A DNA stretch of 64,000 bases. It comes from Phyllostachys edulis (lineage: Eukaryota > Streptophyta > Magnoliopsida > Poales > Poaceae). Below, in pieces: positions 48,826 through 59,797 of this stretch. The stretch is from assembly GCA_036346405.1 (NCBI GenBank), contig CM070566.1:48115268-48179267 (forward strand), in the 5' to 3' direction. Position 1 is the stretch's first letter. Each line of letters opens with the position of its first letter. A model generated the notes under the pieces. That model did no database searches. It saw nothing but the letters and a program-made list of their open reading frames with translations, and was not told the origin of the DNA. A program made the position numbers and the translations under genes.

Positions 48826-50436
48826 CTAGTCATCAACCCGTACACTGCACGGGCTAACATTTTTTTTAAAAAAAAACATGAATAGAGAAAGTTTATGATG
48901 AATTTTTGCTTTATTTTTATAATAATATGAACCACATACGAAGGAAAAAAATTTCAACTATACATTTTAATGTGTATTACTAAAAACATGATGGAGCAAA
49001 TTTTCATAGGGTGTGAAACTTAGTTATGTATCAAATACGCGCACGGAGAAAAAAAGCTATTGTTACTTAAGATTTGTAATAAAAGGCAGTAAAATACGTT
49101 TTCAGTATTTTAGAAACGTAGCTTTGAATCTTGCAATCGCTTCAAATTACTTAAGTGCCTCCTATCAATTCATGTTGCCTTCCTCTGTCTTCTCCGCTAA
49201 TGCTAGTTCGATTTCCTTCGTGGAGGGCTGCGCTTATTGAATGTTTTTGGCGACGGACTTCGCAAGCGCGGCAGTAGTGACTACCACAGTATGGTAAGTT
49301 TTTTTTTCATTCTCGAATGTTTGTAAAATTTTAAGAAGCCTGGTTGGAATTTGAAGATTGGGACTGTCGTTTACTTTGTTTTAATCAAGTGTGTAGTATC
49401 CGATGCTTAGGAATTTGGATATTTATGATCTTCGTCCAAGTTTTTTGCATTTTATTTGGCCCTGATAGTGAGATGATATGGAATGTAAAAATTTAGTTGC
49501 TTACTGAAAAAAACACGCACTTCACAGACTCAACCACCTTTGTTGTTGAGCCCTATAAACAAATGTTGGAGTTCTAATCACATCATCAGTGTAATGTTTC
49601 CTATGTATGATGTTTTTCCACTACCTATCCTGCCGGTTAAAGAAAGACAGAATTGAGTCTCGCTTAGACAGGCCTTGTCACATTTTCTTTTAAGCCATCA
49701 GATCATGTTTGTTTCGTTTCTCCGCCGTTCGATTCGTCGTTGTGTCCGGCCTTCGCGTGAGCTTGTGCGGGCCCGCAGGCTTCCGGTTAGCGTTTCGTGC
49801 GCGCCTGTCTAGCTCGCTTCCCGTGACGTTTACTTTAGTTAACGATGCCGCGCGGCCGTTGGATTGTTGCATTCTCATCACGGCCGTTCGATCCCGCCTC
49901 AGTTCCAGTGCCCCTTTTTTAACTGCGCGTGTGCTCTTCGCGCGGACGCGAGCCATTCGATCTTTGTAGCTTCGTTCCGGCCGTAGGATCACTCCATGCG
50001 TTGCGGTCGTGCTTTCCTCCGTGAATACCCGGTTTGCTGCTCGCCTCGAATCCCGTGCCCCTTTCTTTATTGCGCATACGCCGCACCCCGCACAGAAAAA
50101 ATGGCTCCGTCTTCCTCCTTCGCTTCTTGTAAATTTTGTTCGTCTTTTATCTCTACCGTCCTGCCTTCCTCTCGTTTCCTCGGTTCTATCTCCTGCTTCA
50201 CTCCCGTCGCCAGCTCCTTTCCTTCACTCCCGTCTCCATCGCTTGCGTCTCGTTGCGATTGCTCTTCTTAGCCTCTTCTCTTCTTTTGCCTTCCCTTTTC
50301 TTACCTCCCACCGAGTAAAGTTCCCTTCTGTTCATCGCAGCTCAGCAGCGGGCGGCCGTCCCGCGGCGCGTGGCCCAGCCCCACCCTGCGATTTGACTCG
50401 CCCCTCCAGTCTGCACACAATTAATCCATCCTAATC
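48826..50436. other. Helitron interior: captured promoter/leader-like DNA
   Basis: 48830-49680 is AT-rich with nothing recognised. 49690-50430 is CT-rich and GC-richer and probably represents the promoter and 5' leader of the captured PIN-LIKES gene that follows. Its open frames (plus 50009-50434 and others) are leader text, not proteins. Confidence 0.35.
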
Positions 50437-51134
50437 CTTCCCATGATCTACCAATTGCCCAAGAGTTTTCCCCAATTCGTTTTTGGCCCCCGAACCAAAA
50501 TCCCAAAGCACCAGAGGCAAACTTTCCCAGTGGTAAGCACGCTCATTTTGTCGATTTGTTTAGGTTTCTTGCGCACTTTTGATAGCGTTCTTGCCATTCT
50601 TAGTAGTGGAATTATTCTTGGATCCGTAGCTTTATTCGAATAGATCTGGCAGTTTGATAATATGCCTCTGTTCTCTGATTTGATATTCTAGCTGTCCTAC
50701 CTTCTTCCATGGCCACGTCCTAGCTCGATTTGTTCTTACCTGCTATTCCCATCTTGTATCCCCCATTCCTTAATCCTCTCCTTTTCTTGGTATGCAGAAA
50801 TATTACCTTTCTCCATGCGATTGGGTGCAAACCCCTTTTAAATCTGCGCAAGAAAGGCAATTAATTGGTTGGACAGACAAAAAGGGGACTATAATCTTGA
50901 GAAGCCAGAGAAAGGCATCCAGCATTAGCAGCGGCAATGGTTTGGTCCGTGGACCCACAAGTGACCGTCCATGGCGACTGGGTGTCGGCCGTTGTGCCGC
51001 TGATGAATCTGATGTGCTTGACGATCATCGGCCTGCTCCATGCCAACTCGAGGACGCGGATCTTGCCCAAGGTCACCTTCAAGCTCCATCACAGTAGTGA
51101 GTGGCATGTAGGCATTATTAGCTTTTGGGTCTGA
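50437..51134 (+). pseudogene. PIN-LIKES (PILS) auxin carrier, 5' exons only
   Basis: A leader exon ends near 50531 (cccagtg|gtaagc). The next exon opens after tatgcag at about 50797 and contains ATG at 50937. The peptide GDWVSAVVPLMNLMCLTIIG, then LLHANSRTRILPKVTFKL, matches the first transmembrane helix and following loop of plant PILS proteins (ER membrane auxin transport facilitators; PILS2/6-like motifs GVVPLLKLICLTVIG and PRATFRLLSKLVF). Just after TFKL the sequence changes (HHSSEWHV...) and soon stops at 51134, so about 50 of some 400 residues remain. It lies opposite to the Helitron's own strand. Confidence 0.75.
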
Positions 51135-51458
51135 GTCTCTGAGATCAATCCTTGTCCTTCGTGATTGCAGTTTTGATATACTTTACATGCTTGGATTGAA
51201 CTACAATTTTGATATTGATAATTACTAAGCGTAAATGAATGGTTAATGTTCAGCTGACGCCAGGTTAACCTGTTGTGGGCTATAGGTAGATGCAATATAA
51301 ACCTTCTGGGTTGCCTGTAAAATAGGCTTTGGCGGTAGTTGAATTTTGAGCTTTGGTAACCACTGTTCTACCTTGTAAGCTATTCCCTTACATAGTGAAC
51401 TATACTTGTTCTTCGTATCTGCCTATATGGTGATAAAATTTTGCATTGTTCTTGGCAG

Positions 51459-51572
51459 GAGAGAAGGCTCAGTGTTGACAAATACATATTCCTAACGTAT
51501 GTATGCTACTTGACATATGCTCCACTATATATTGTTGGACCTACTGTAAGCTACAATGTGTTTGCAGCTCAG
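51459..51572 (+). pseudogene. MBOAT (GUP1/HHAT-like) acyltransferase, single exon
   Basis: A 114-base exon between cttggcag and cag|gttggt reads ERRLSVDKYIFLTYVCYLTY followed by APLYIVGPTVSYNVFAAQ. This matches the conserved YAPLYIAGPxxSFNAF block of plant membrane-bound O-acyltransferase family proteins related to yeast GUP1. The frame is open with intact splice sites; no neighbouring exon of the gene was found. It lies about 330 bases after the PILS piece on the same strand, so a hybrid transcript could include it. Confidence 0.75.
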
Positions 51573-52299
51573 GTTGGTCTTCTGTAGGTAGTTTTTTATT
51601 TTATCGCGGCTGATTTGTTTCATTTCAAGCTGAAAGCAGCAGAGGTAGCCTGTTCTTGAATGATTTTTTATGTATGAAATATGCTTTATGAAATGAAGAT
51701 TGTTTGCCACAATTAACATGACTCTTAGGCTACAGAGTCAAAACAATAATTAGTTTAAAAATGGATAGCTTTGAATATTCTAAAAAGGAAATTATACTAT
51801 TGAATAGGTTGATTTGTGACCTGGCATGATTGTAAAAGTCCAAATTTCAGTTTTGAGAAGAAGAAATGTCCAAAACATTTGCAATTTAGATACATTTGCT
51901 ATTGTTTAATTTTCCCAGTCTTCTATACCTGAGTTCAGGCCCCTATTTTTTACTATTCATTTTGAGAAATATATTTCCAAGCTGGTTCTAAGTGACTTCA
52001 AATGGTACTGTGTGACTTTAGAAACTGTGTGCAGAGTTCCGGAGAGGAATTTGAACTGTGTATCTGTTTCAAGTAGTGAGTTTATTAGCTAGGTATGATA
52101 GGAATGTCCCAGTTACATATACTAACCTGTTTTCGTTGTAGCGATCTTGCAGTTAGATTACCTCAAAAAAAGTAAATTCCACTATTCTTAAGTTTTGACG
52201 AATTTTGGTCTTTGTTTAAGGAAGATCTGCATCATGTGAGGATATAGGTTCTTTCTTGATAGATATATTTTGGTGATTGGACTGTTTTATATCCTATGA

Positions 52300-52867
52300 C
52301 TACAACATATATACATCAAACTATGGTAAGGCTATGGAGAATAAGATGGGTACATGTGTGCCCATCAATGATGTATTCAAAAATAAAAATACAATATTAG
52401 CTGAAAATTTGAAACCATGCCTTGGAATGTCTTCTGTATCTTCAATCTTCTCTAAAGTTGTGGTTGGTAAAAAGTTGAGTACCTTGTTATTGTCCACTGG
52501 TCGGAATTTTGCTGCTGATGTTACTTTCACATTTGTTATTATGTAGACGTTTCCTTGAATCAATGATCTGAATTTTTCAACATAGTGCTTGTTGATAACC
52601 CCATGCATCTTGGTGCCCTGCATTTGTTTAAAAAATTGTTATTTAACTGTAAAAGTGGTAATTATAGTAAAAGAATGACTAACCAACCTCTTCATCTATA
52701 AGGATCATGTCAAGACTAATAAGTTCACTGGTACTAATTATGACTGCATCCCAATGTCTTGCTACCCTTGCCTTGATTTTCAATAATTCATTTCCTACAT
52801 TGATCTCACTGAAGGTATTGCACGCCATTGCAATTTTGTATGCTGCAAATATTTGGTGCAATAGCAA
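52300..52867 (-). pseudogene. RPA1-like (DUF223) Helitron gene remnant
   Basis: Two minus-strand exons are readable. The first ends at 52688 (NELLKIKARVARHWDAVIIS, then TSELISLDMILIDEE) with a donor-like gttggt. The second begins at 52617 after tgcag (GTKMHGVINKHYVEKFRSLI, NVYIITNVKVTSAAKFRPVD, LNFLPTTTLEKI) and runs to about 52321. They match the replication protein A 70 kDa OB-fold proteins that accompany Rep/helicase in plant Helitrons. The strand agrees with the direction deduced from the ends. The C-terminal OB folds and zinc finger are absent, and no helicase was seen. Confidence 0.75.
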
Positions 52868-53345
52868 AGGTATGCATGTATGTTAAAATTGCAAGAATTC
52901 AGTAAGAGAAATATTTATGCAAAACAATGTAGATATGCAAAACTGATAAGGTTATCTTTTTTTTTATCAGAGAAGGGCTTTATGGATACCTGAGGTTGGC
53001 GATCAGATTGGAGACTAACAAAACAACGATCACATTGGAGACCAACATAAAGCAAGTGCTAAATAGACAGGATTTTGTATGATGCTAATATTTGGTGCAA
53101 TAGCAAAGGTATGCATGTATGTTAAAATTGCAAGAATTCAGGAAGACAAAAATATTTATGCAAAACAATCTAGATATGCAAAACTGATAAGATTATCTTT
53201 TTTAGCAGGGGAGGGCTTTATTGATACAAGAGGTTGGCGATCAGATTGAAGACCAGCGGAACAGCGCTTAAATTGTAGACCAACTGAGATTGGCGATCAT
53301 ATTGAAGACCAGCAGAACAGCGCTTAGATTGTAGACCAACAGAAC
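52852..53345. repeat. Direct repeats inside the Helitron
   Basis: 'gcaatagcaaaggtatgcatg...gcaagaattcag' through 'aactgataaggttatc' and 'gagggcttta' occurs at 52855-52985 and again at 53097-53220, period about 242. A shorter repeat 'ggcgatcag(a)tt..agaccag' follows at 53233-53340. Confidence 0.75.
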
Positions 53346-53910
53346 ATCAGGCTGTTTTTATAATACTGAAGTTTCCTTTTAGTTATCAAATCGAATAGGA
53401 TCTCCAGCTTGTTTTGGGCTTTGGCATCATTATTTTTCTAAGTCCGTGTTGGCTTTAGTAACCATGTAATGTGATGTGTATATCCGATTGGGCCACGGGT
53501 TGGTGTTGGATTGTGTAATGTATTGTGTATATCCGATTGGGTCACAGGTTGGTGTTGGATTGTGTCTTACTAAGCCATAAGCATTGAAGGCATTGCCTTT
53601 TACGTCACATACATGCCTGTGTCTACATATTTTTCCGAGTCTGTGTTGGTCTTCTAAAAGCTTGAATAAGAGTCCATGTAGGTTTTTTCTTGAATCCAAG
53701 CCGCGGGATTTTTCCTGAATCCAAGCCGCAGGAGTCTATGCAGGCCTCTGATAGTCTTCTGAAAGCTCGAATCGGAGACTATGCAGGCTGCCGGATACAA
53801 ACAAAATTGCAAGCCGCAGGTTGCACCAGGATTAAAAAAAAATCCAAGCCGTACGGTGCACCATCTATATAGAATTGGATGGTTAGATTTCTTCGATTAA
53901 TATAGATAGA

Positions 53911-54293
53911 TAGATAACTCACGGATTGTGAGTCTCTCGTCTATATTAACTTTACGGTCTATGGACCGAATATGAATTGGGATCGCAAACTCAACAATTA
54001 AACATGGCCATGTTGGTTTCAAGACTAGACCATGCATACAACTATGGTTGGAATCATCGAACACCTGACCAAATTAATGCCTGCCCAATCATCGAACAAG
54101 ACTAGACCATGCATACAACTATGGTTGGAATCATCGAACACCTGACCAAATTAATGCCTGCCCAATCATCGAACACCTGACCAAATTAATGCCTGCCCTC
54201 TCAAACTGATCATCATACGACCGAGCCACAGCCACTGAGAGCTAGTGTTGTAGTACAGGAGCAGGAGCAGGAGCTTGAGCTCCTGGGGGCCTC
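53911..54293 (+). promoter_or_regulatory. GRAS gene upstream region with 77 bp repeats
   Basis: Between the Helitron 5' end and the GRAS start codon. A 77 bp unit (aagactagaccatgcataca...) starts at 54021 and 54098; its last 34 bases (aatcatcgaacacctgacca...) are repeated once more to 54198. No clear TATA box. The Helitron end lies only about 380 bases from the ATG, so the original promoter may have been separated from the gene. Confidence 0.5.
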
Positions 54294-56222
54294 ATGGAGC
54301 CTGGAGAAGCACCCTCCCCCTCCATCTTCCTCAACCTGCCCCCGACAACGCCCCACGGCGGCGACGGAGACCCGGCCTCCTCGCGGCCGTATGATGATCT
54401 GGCCCTCGAATACCTCTCCCGCATGCTCATGGAGGAGGACATCGTCGACAAGTTCTTCTATCAGTACCCCGATCACCCGGCGCTCCTCCAGGCCCAGCAG
54501 CCTTTCGCCCAGATCCTCTCCGTCACCACCACCGCATCCGCCTTCTCAACCACCTCATCCGATGCCCTCGCCCTCGACCTCTCCGCATGGCCGTGCAATT
54601 CCACTGAGCTCCAGTCCTCGGCACCGGCCTACTCCCCCGACATGCTTGCCTCCGCCTTGCTGTCCGGCCAAGGCAACAGCACGGGTAGACAGGATCCTGC
54701 GGACTTCTTCTTCAATGGCACGGACGCCGTGGAGCCCAGCGGCAGCTTGTTTCCCGCCGGCGAGAGCAGCACCAACATGGACATGCTGTCGAGCATGGCG
54801 TTCTTCAAAGGCATGGAGGACGCCAAGAGGTTCTTGCCCAGAGACAACGAGACGGCGGGTGGTAGGAGGCGCAAGAACAGGTTCGACGGCGACGTCGGCA
54901 GGAGCAGCAAGCAAATGGCGGCGCTGGTGCAGCCTGACTCGGAGGAGGATGCCGCCGCGCGCGAGATGCTGGAACAGATCATGCTCAACGGCTACGACAT
55001 GTGCCTCAGCGAGATGCAGGAGCTACACGTCTCCATGGGGAGGGAGAACGAGGCGGAGCAGCAAGCGGTGGCCGACATGCACACGCTTCTCATCCGCTGC
55101 GCAGAAGCGGTGGCCAACAACGATCGGCGCGGCGCGGGCGAGCTGCTGATGCGGATCAAGTTGCACTCGTCGCCGACGGGGGACGCCACACAGCGGCTGG
55201 CGCATTGCTTCGCCGAGGGCCTGGAGGCGCGGCTGGCTGGCAAGGGCAGCCAGCTCTACCGGTCGGTGATGGCGAGGCGCACCTCCGTTGTGATGATCCT
55301 CAAGGCCTACCAGCTATACTCGGCCGCCTGTTGCTTCCTCAAGGTGCCATTCCTCTTCTCCAACAAGACCATCTACAACGCCGTCGCGGGGAGGCAGAAG
55401 CTGCATATTGTGCACTACGGCATCACTCACGGGTTCCAGTGGCTGGACCTGCTCCAGTGGCTGGGGCACAGGTTGGGAGGGCCGCCGGAGGTGAGGATCA
55501 CCGGCATCGACACCCCGCAGCCCGGGTTTCGTCCGGCTGAGCAGATTGAGGAGACAGGACGCCGGCTCAGCCGCTGTGCGCGCCGGTTCGGCGTGCCATT
55601 CAAGTTCCATGCCATCGCAGCCAAGTCGGAGGCTGTCCGTGCCGAGGACCTGGACATCGATCCCGACGAGGTGCTCGTCGTGAACAGCCTATTCCATTTC
55701 AAGACCCTGATGGACGAGAGCATCGTCGTCGACAGGCTAAGCCCCCGGGACCTGGTGCTCAACACCATCAGGAAGATGAAGCCGTCCGTGTTCGTCCACT
55801 GCGTCTGCAATGGGTCGTACAACACGGCCTTCTTCATGACGCGGTTCCGCGAGGCGCTGTATCACTTCACGGCGCAGTTCGACATGATGGACGCCACCGT
55901 GCCGCGGGACAACGACAAGAGGCTGCTGGTGGAGCGGGACATCTTCGCGCCGATCGCCGTGAACATCATCGCCTGCGAGGGCGCGGACCGGGTTGAGCGC
56001 CCTCAGAACTACAGGCAGTGGCAGGCGCGGAACCAGCGCGCGGGGCTGAGGCAGCTGCCGTTGGACCCTGACATTGTTCAGATGCTGAGGGAGACAGTGG
56101 AGCAGCAGTATCACAAGCATTTCGTCATCAGCGAGGATCGCCGGTGGCTTCTGCAGGGATGGAAGGGGCGCGTCCTCTACGCCCTCTCCACATGGACAGC
56201 AGCTGAGAGCAGCTCTGAATAG
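54294..56222 (+). CDS. GRAS family transcription regulator (SCL9/14/33, LISCL type)
   Basis: An intact intronless frame of 642 codons, the usual size and structure for this family. The N-terminal third is disordered with the LISCL-type segment LALEYLSRMLMEEDIVDKFF near residues 33-52. The GRAS domain starts at about residue 262 with LLIRCAEAVANNDRRGAGEL (LHRI). LHIVHYGITHGFQWLDLLQW, at about 370, is the VHIID motif with His where Asp/Glu is usual. VRITGIDTPQPGFRPAEQIE follows, then LHRII (VLVVNSLFHF), the PFYRE region (LVLNTIRKMKPSVFVHCV; FREALYHFTAQFDMMDA) and the SAW motif (WLLQGWKGRVLYALSTW) at the C-terminus. GRAS proteins act in the nucleus as co-regulators; LISCL members can activate transcription and respond to stress. 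GC content is far above its surroundings, normal for intronless grass genes. The first ATG in frame was chosen. Confidence 0.95.
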   Translation: MEPGEAPSPSIFLNLPPTTPHGGDGDPASSRPYDDLALEYLSRMLMEEDIVDKFFYQYPDHPALLQAQQPFAQILSVTTTASAFSTTSSDALALDLSAWPCNSTELQSSAPAYSPDMLASALLSGQGNSTGRQDPADFFFNGTDAVEPSGSLFPAGESSTNMDMLSSMAFFKGMEDAKRFLPRDNETAGGRRRKNRFDGDVGRSSKQMAALVQPDSEEDAAAREMLEQIMLNGYDMCLSEMQELHVSMGRENEAEQQAVADMHTLLIRCAEAVANNDRRGAGELLMRIKLHSSPTGDATQRLAHCFAEGLEARLAGKGSQLYRSVMARRTSVVMILKAYQLYSAACCFLKVPFLFSNKTIYNAVAGRQKLHIVHYGITHGFQWLDLLQWLGHRLGGPPEVRITGIDTPQPGFRPAEQIEETGRRLSRCARRFGVPFKFHAIAAKSEAVRAEDLDIDPDEVLVVNSLFHFKTLMDESIVVDRLSPRDLVLNTIRKMKPSVFVHCVCNGSYNTAFFMTRFREALYHFTAQFDMMDATVPRDNDKRLLVERDIFAPIAVNIIACEGADRVERPQNYRQWQARNQRAGLRQLPLDPDIVQMLRETVEQQYHKHFVISEDRRWLLQGWKGRVLYALSTWTAAESSSE

Positions 56223-57732
56223 GCATAGATTGAGGTGCAGATACGTCATACATCACCAATGGATAATTGGGTGCATTTGATCAGTGTTTCTCATGTATGG
56301 TCCAGTAGCTTTTCATCACCGGAGCAACATTATTCTTAATTTTACATGAGGCAGTCAGTTACGCCTGCTGCGGTGCGTCGTGTCTTGCTCCGTTACAATA
56401 ATAGAAAAACAGTCTTGCTATTTTTAAGTCGTCTGAAATTTCTTAAGTTTAAATCAATTATTGTGATCATTAGATTTGTGTAGAGATTGATGTGTCATAT
56501 GATTGGATATTGATCTAATGGATAAAAAATGTGACCTATACTTAAGAAAAAATTTCAGTCACCTTATAAAACAGCTACCGTTTATCATAACCATCTTCCC
56601 CACAGAAATCCTAGAAAGGGATTTTAAAATCGGTTAAAAAAAATACCGGGGGTGGTCGGTAGGGCCGATACGGCCGATAATCGGAAAATTTCGGCCGAAA
56701 TTTTCCCCCTTTTTTTTTTTGAAATTTTCGGATTTTAAATTTTAAAAAATCAAATGCGAGCAAAATTCAAGCAAATTTGGCCAAAATTCAGTCAAACCGG
56801 CAATTTCGGCGCCGGATTGTGGTTCTACCCGGGGGTCCGGTAGAATTGGTTTTTGGCTGATAAAAAAATCAATGGTCCCAAACAATCGATCATCTTCTTG
56901 TCAGGGCATGAATTGACATTCTAGACGACAATTAGATTTTCCGTTGGAACTATCACAAGCAGTGGTACTCCCGCGCAACCTCCCTTGTGACAGTTGCATG
57001 ATCAAATAATATGCAATAATGGAGGAAATCCTTGTGAATATTTCGTCAGACATAATCCGACATCTGAAAATAAAAAAGAAGGGAATAAAGAAAAGATCAA
57101 CATGGGAAACCAAACTATCAGTATCAACAATGCTGAAAACTACAACCCCACCCGCCCGCCCCCCCACAAAAAAAAAGGGTTGACAATGACAGGTCCATCA
57201 GGGGACAAGATCAAAATATATATAGTACATACCAAAAATGTCCAAATCTATATAGTGGATACCATCGAAATATTAAAGGAACAAGATCAAATATGGCACA
57301 CCTAGTTCCAACAGGAAAAAAACAACAAACAAACACCATATACGAGGATATGGTAACCAGGATATCAGATAAGCTAACAAGGCAAATATTAAAATGGAAG
57401 ACAGCATGAAGTGCATTGCAGATACCCCTGAGGCAAATATTAAAATGAAAGATTTCAACTTCATACAGACTTACAGTGCAATAATAGAATGACTCTTGTA
57501 CTCCTTAATTTTAACTGTTCCTACAATGTACATTGAATTTTCCACCAAGTGGTAGTTTTGAAAATTTTCATCTGTCTTGATGTTCAGGAATATGTCAATG
57601 CTCATCCTTCATCTGAGTCCACAGGAGGGAATTTTGGAGGTCATGCATCTAATAAGATTTGCTGACCAAATCCAAATGCAAATCTTATATTTGACTGTTT
57701 CATTGATGCATCTAATAATATTTTTGCACTTG
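56223..57732. other. GRAS 3' flank, no gene
   Basis: AT-rich. About 56620-56890 is a low-complexity palindrome-rich block ('gccgataatcggaaaatttcggcc', 'ggccaaaattcagtcaaaccggcaatttcgg', 'ctacccgggggtccggtagaatt') that shares words with the hAT MITE at 9100-9364 in inverted order, so it is probably a relative of that MITE. The remainder to 57732 holds nothing recognised. Confidence 0.4.
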
Positions 57733-57852
57733 CGCACCATCATGTCGGTGCACGCCGAAGAAGGGATGAAGAAGCCGAGGTTGCGCAGCACATAGGAACA
57801 GGGCAACAAAATGGTACTAACCAATCTTTGTTCTACTTCTGAGAGGATACTT
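57733..57852. repeat. Segment X, copy C, left scrap
   Basis: gtcggtgcacgccgaagaagggatg... to tctgagaggatactt matches 6640-6745 of copy A and 19670-19780 of copy B. It then stops and different DNA follows. Confidence 0.75.
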
Positions 57853-59126
57853 GATGCGTACACGCTAGGGGTGGCCCGATCTTCACACGTAGGTTGAAGA
57901 ACAAAGCAAATCTTGCTAGGAATAGCGGAGATAACTAGTTGTGAGAAGCGAAAAAGGGTAACTAGCTTTAACCTGCCAAGGTTGGATGCGACCAAGTGTT
58001 GGAGAGAGATGATCCGAAGCCTTCTAGACTCCGACCCGCTTTCCGAACAATCACAGAACCACAATCCGGAACTAATCCACACAAAACGCCCAGAAGTGGA
58101 GAGCACGAATTAGGGGATCCTAGAGGAATCTCCTTGAAAAGACCTCAGGGAGGTCCATGAAGACCTCTTGGGAGGTCCTGGAAAACCTCTTGGATGGTCA
58201 TGAAAAGACCTCCTGGGAGGTCCTGAACGACCTCCTCAAAGACCTCCTTAAAGACCTCTTGGGAGGTCTTGGACGGTCCAGATAGATCTACGTTAATGCT
58301 CTGGGGAGGTCCTGGACGGTCCTAATAGATCCACGTTGATGCTCTGGAGAGGTCCTGGACGGTCCAGATCATGCCTGGGGAGGTCCTGGACAATCGAGAT
58401 TGAGTCCACGTGGTTGCTCCTGAGTGGACCTTGAAGACCTTTGGTGGACATGAAAAGACATCAGAGGTGGAGGGTGGTCTTTGCAAACTGGAGGTTGTGA
58501 CCACAACAGGGTGGTCTTTGCAAAACGGACAGTCACGACTAAAAGGGTTGTCTTTGCAAAACGGGAGGTCGTGACCAAATAGGGTTGTCTTTGTAAAAAG
58601 GAAAGTCACTTATTCAACAGCGAAACCAAGCCCCATATGGTCTAACAAATCTAACCGTCAAAACTCGATCGGACGGCTCAAAACCAATTGTGACGTTCGG
58701 ACCATCCGAACTGCACAACTCCATCAACCCATTAAAGAGAGATCGGATGACCCAAACCGATTGTGACGTTCGGACCGCCTAAATGGCACAACTCCATCGG
58801 ACCATTGAAGAAAGATCTGACGACTCAAACTGATTGTGACTTTTGGACCGTTCGGACCTTCATTTCAATCGGGCTGTCCAATTTAGATCGAACGGTCCTC
58901 AAGAGGGGAGGGCGCGTGCGCTGAGCGGAACGCGGAAGACTTCAAATAACCCCTCAACAAAAGCACAAATTATACCAATGCAACCCAAAAGCCAATGAAT
59001 CAGCAGCAACAGGAAGACACCACGACCAGGTACCATTGACTAACAATACCTTACGTGAACCAATGCAACTCAAGGGTCAATGTATTCATCAGCAAAACAC
59101 CACTACCAAGCACCATGGTCTAACAT
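57853..59126. repeat. Repeat-rich insertion in X copy C
   Basis: Replaces the part of X corresponding to about 6746-7195. It contains three nested repeat series: many 'gacctc(c)t(t)gggaggtcctgg' units (about 58125-58400), four 36-37 bp units starting 'gggtggtctttgcaaa' (58473, 58509, 58545, 58582) and three ~71 bp units with 'gattgtgacgttcggaccg' (about 58690-58860). No coding gene is seen, although the 36 bp series keeps a frame open on the minus strand (58322-58609). Confidence 0.6.
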
Positions 59127-59722
59127 CATCAGTTGCAACTCCTAATTGCAACACTACAATACTTCAGGAACATACAAAATAGGTGCAAACTAAATCGACA
59201 GATCAAACCTCAAGCTAACACAGAATCACATGAGGTTCAAAATGTGATGGGGGCATCCATCCAACTCCCTCAACCAAGAAGCAGTTGCATACACAACTTC
59301 TCACTACATTATCAGTTTTCCATTCCGAAAAGATAGTACAACTTTTGTGTACAGAAAATCTCATATGACAATAAGCAAGTTGATAATGTAGGACTTCAGC
59401 ATGATTGATGAAGAGTACATTTGGGATGTGATTTCTGATTATAGCAGGAGCCAGGCGGATAGGCCTCTACTTGCAAGTTTGATCACTAGGTTGCTCACTT
59501 TTTAGCACCTAGCTTATGGCAAACGCCTTTAGAAGAACGCCACGTCTAGGTCATCGACGGCAGCCATAAGTAGGGCATATAAAAGGATTGTCTGACCACA
59601 TGACATGTCTTCTCAAGAAAGCTGCAGGAGTACGAAGTCATTCGAGCCTGCGAGTTTGCTTCTTTGCATGATGGCTCTTGCCTTCTACCTATCAAAATGA
59701 TAGCTCAACACTAAAAGTAGTA

Positions 59723-59797
59723 CTCCTCCGTTTTCTTTTATTTGAGGTCAAGTAGTGTGTGCATGCATGGGCGTCAAATATTGTAAACCAGAGGGAG
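59723..59797. mobile_element. Stowaway-like MITE, short
   Basis: ctcctccgttttc... to ...accagagggag, flanked by TA on both sides (59721-59722 and 59798-59799). Copies A and B lack it ('aaaagtagtcgatatg'). At 75 bp it is probably internally deleted. Confidence 0.65.

Larger units (their letters stand above)
48826..53910 (-). mobile_element. Second Helitron, minus strand, about 5.1 kb
   Basis: On the minus strand the 3' end is a hairpin cccgtgcagtgtacggg, a short spacer and CTAG at 48829-48826, followed by host T. The 5' end is TC-rich (tctatctatctatattaatc) near 53910. Because 'atagatagataga' repeats, the exact end is 53906, 53910 or 53914, each leaving host T. Inside is an RPA1-like gene remnant on the element's own strand, typical of plant Helitrons, plus plus-strand pieces of PIN-LIKES and MBOAT genes. 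No RepHel helicase, so non-autonomous. Confidence 0.78.

Noticed and set aside
54391..56249. Long open frames in other phases and on the minus strand of the GRAS gene
   Set aside because: They are shadows caused by high GC at third codon positions; the sense frame has all GRAS motifs.
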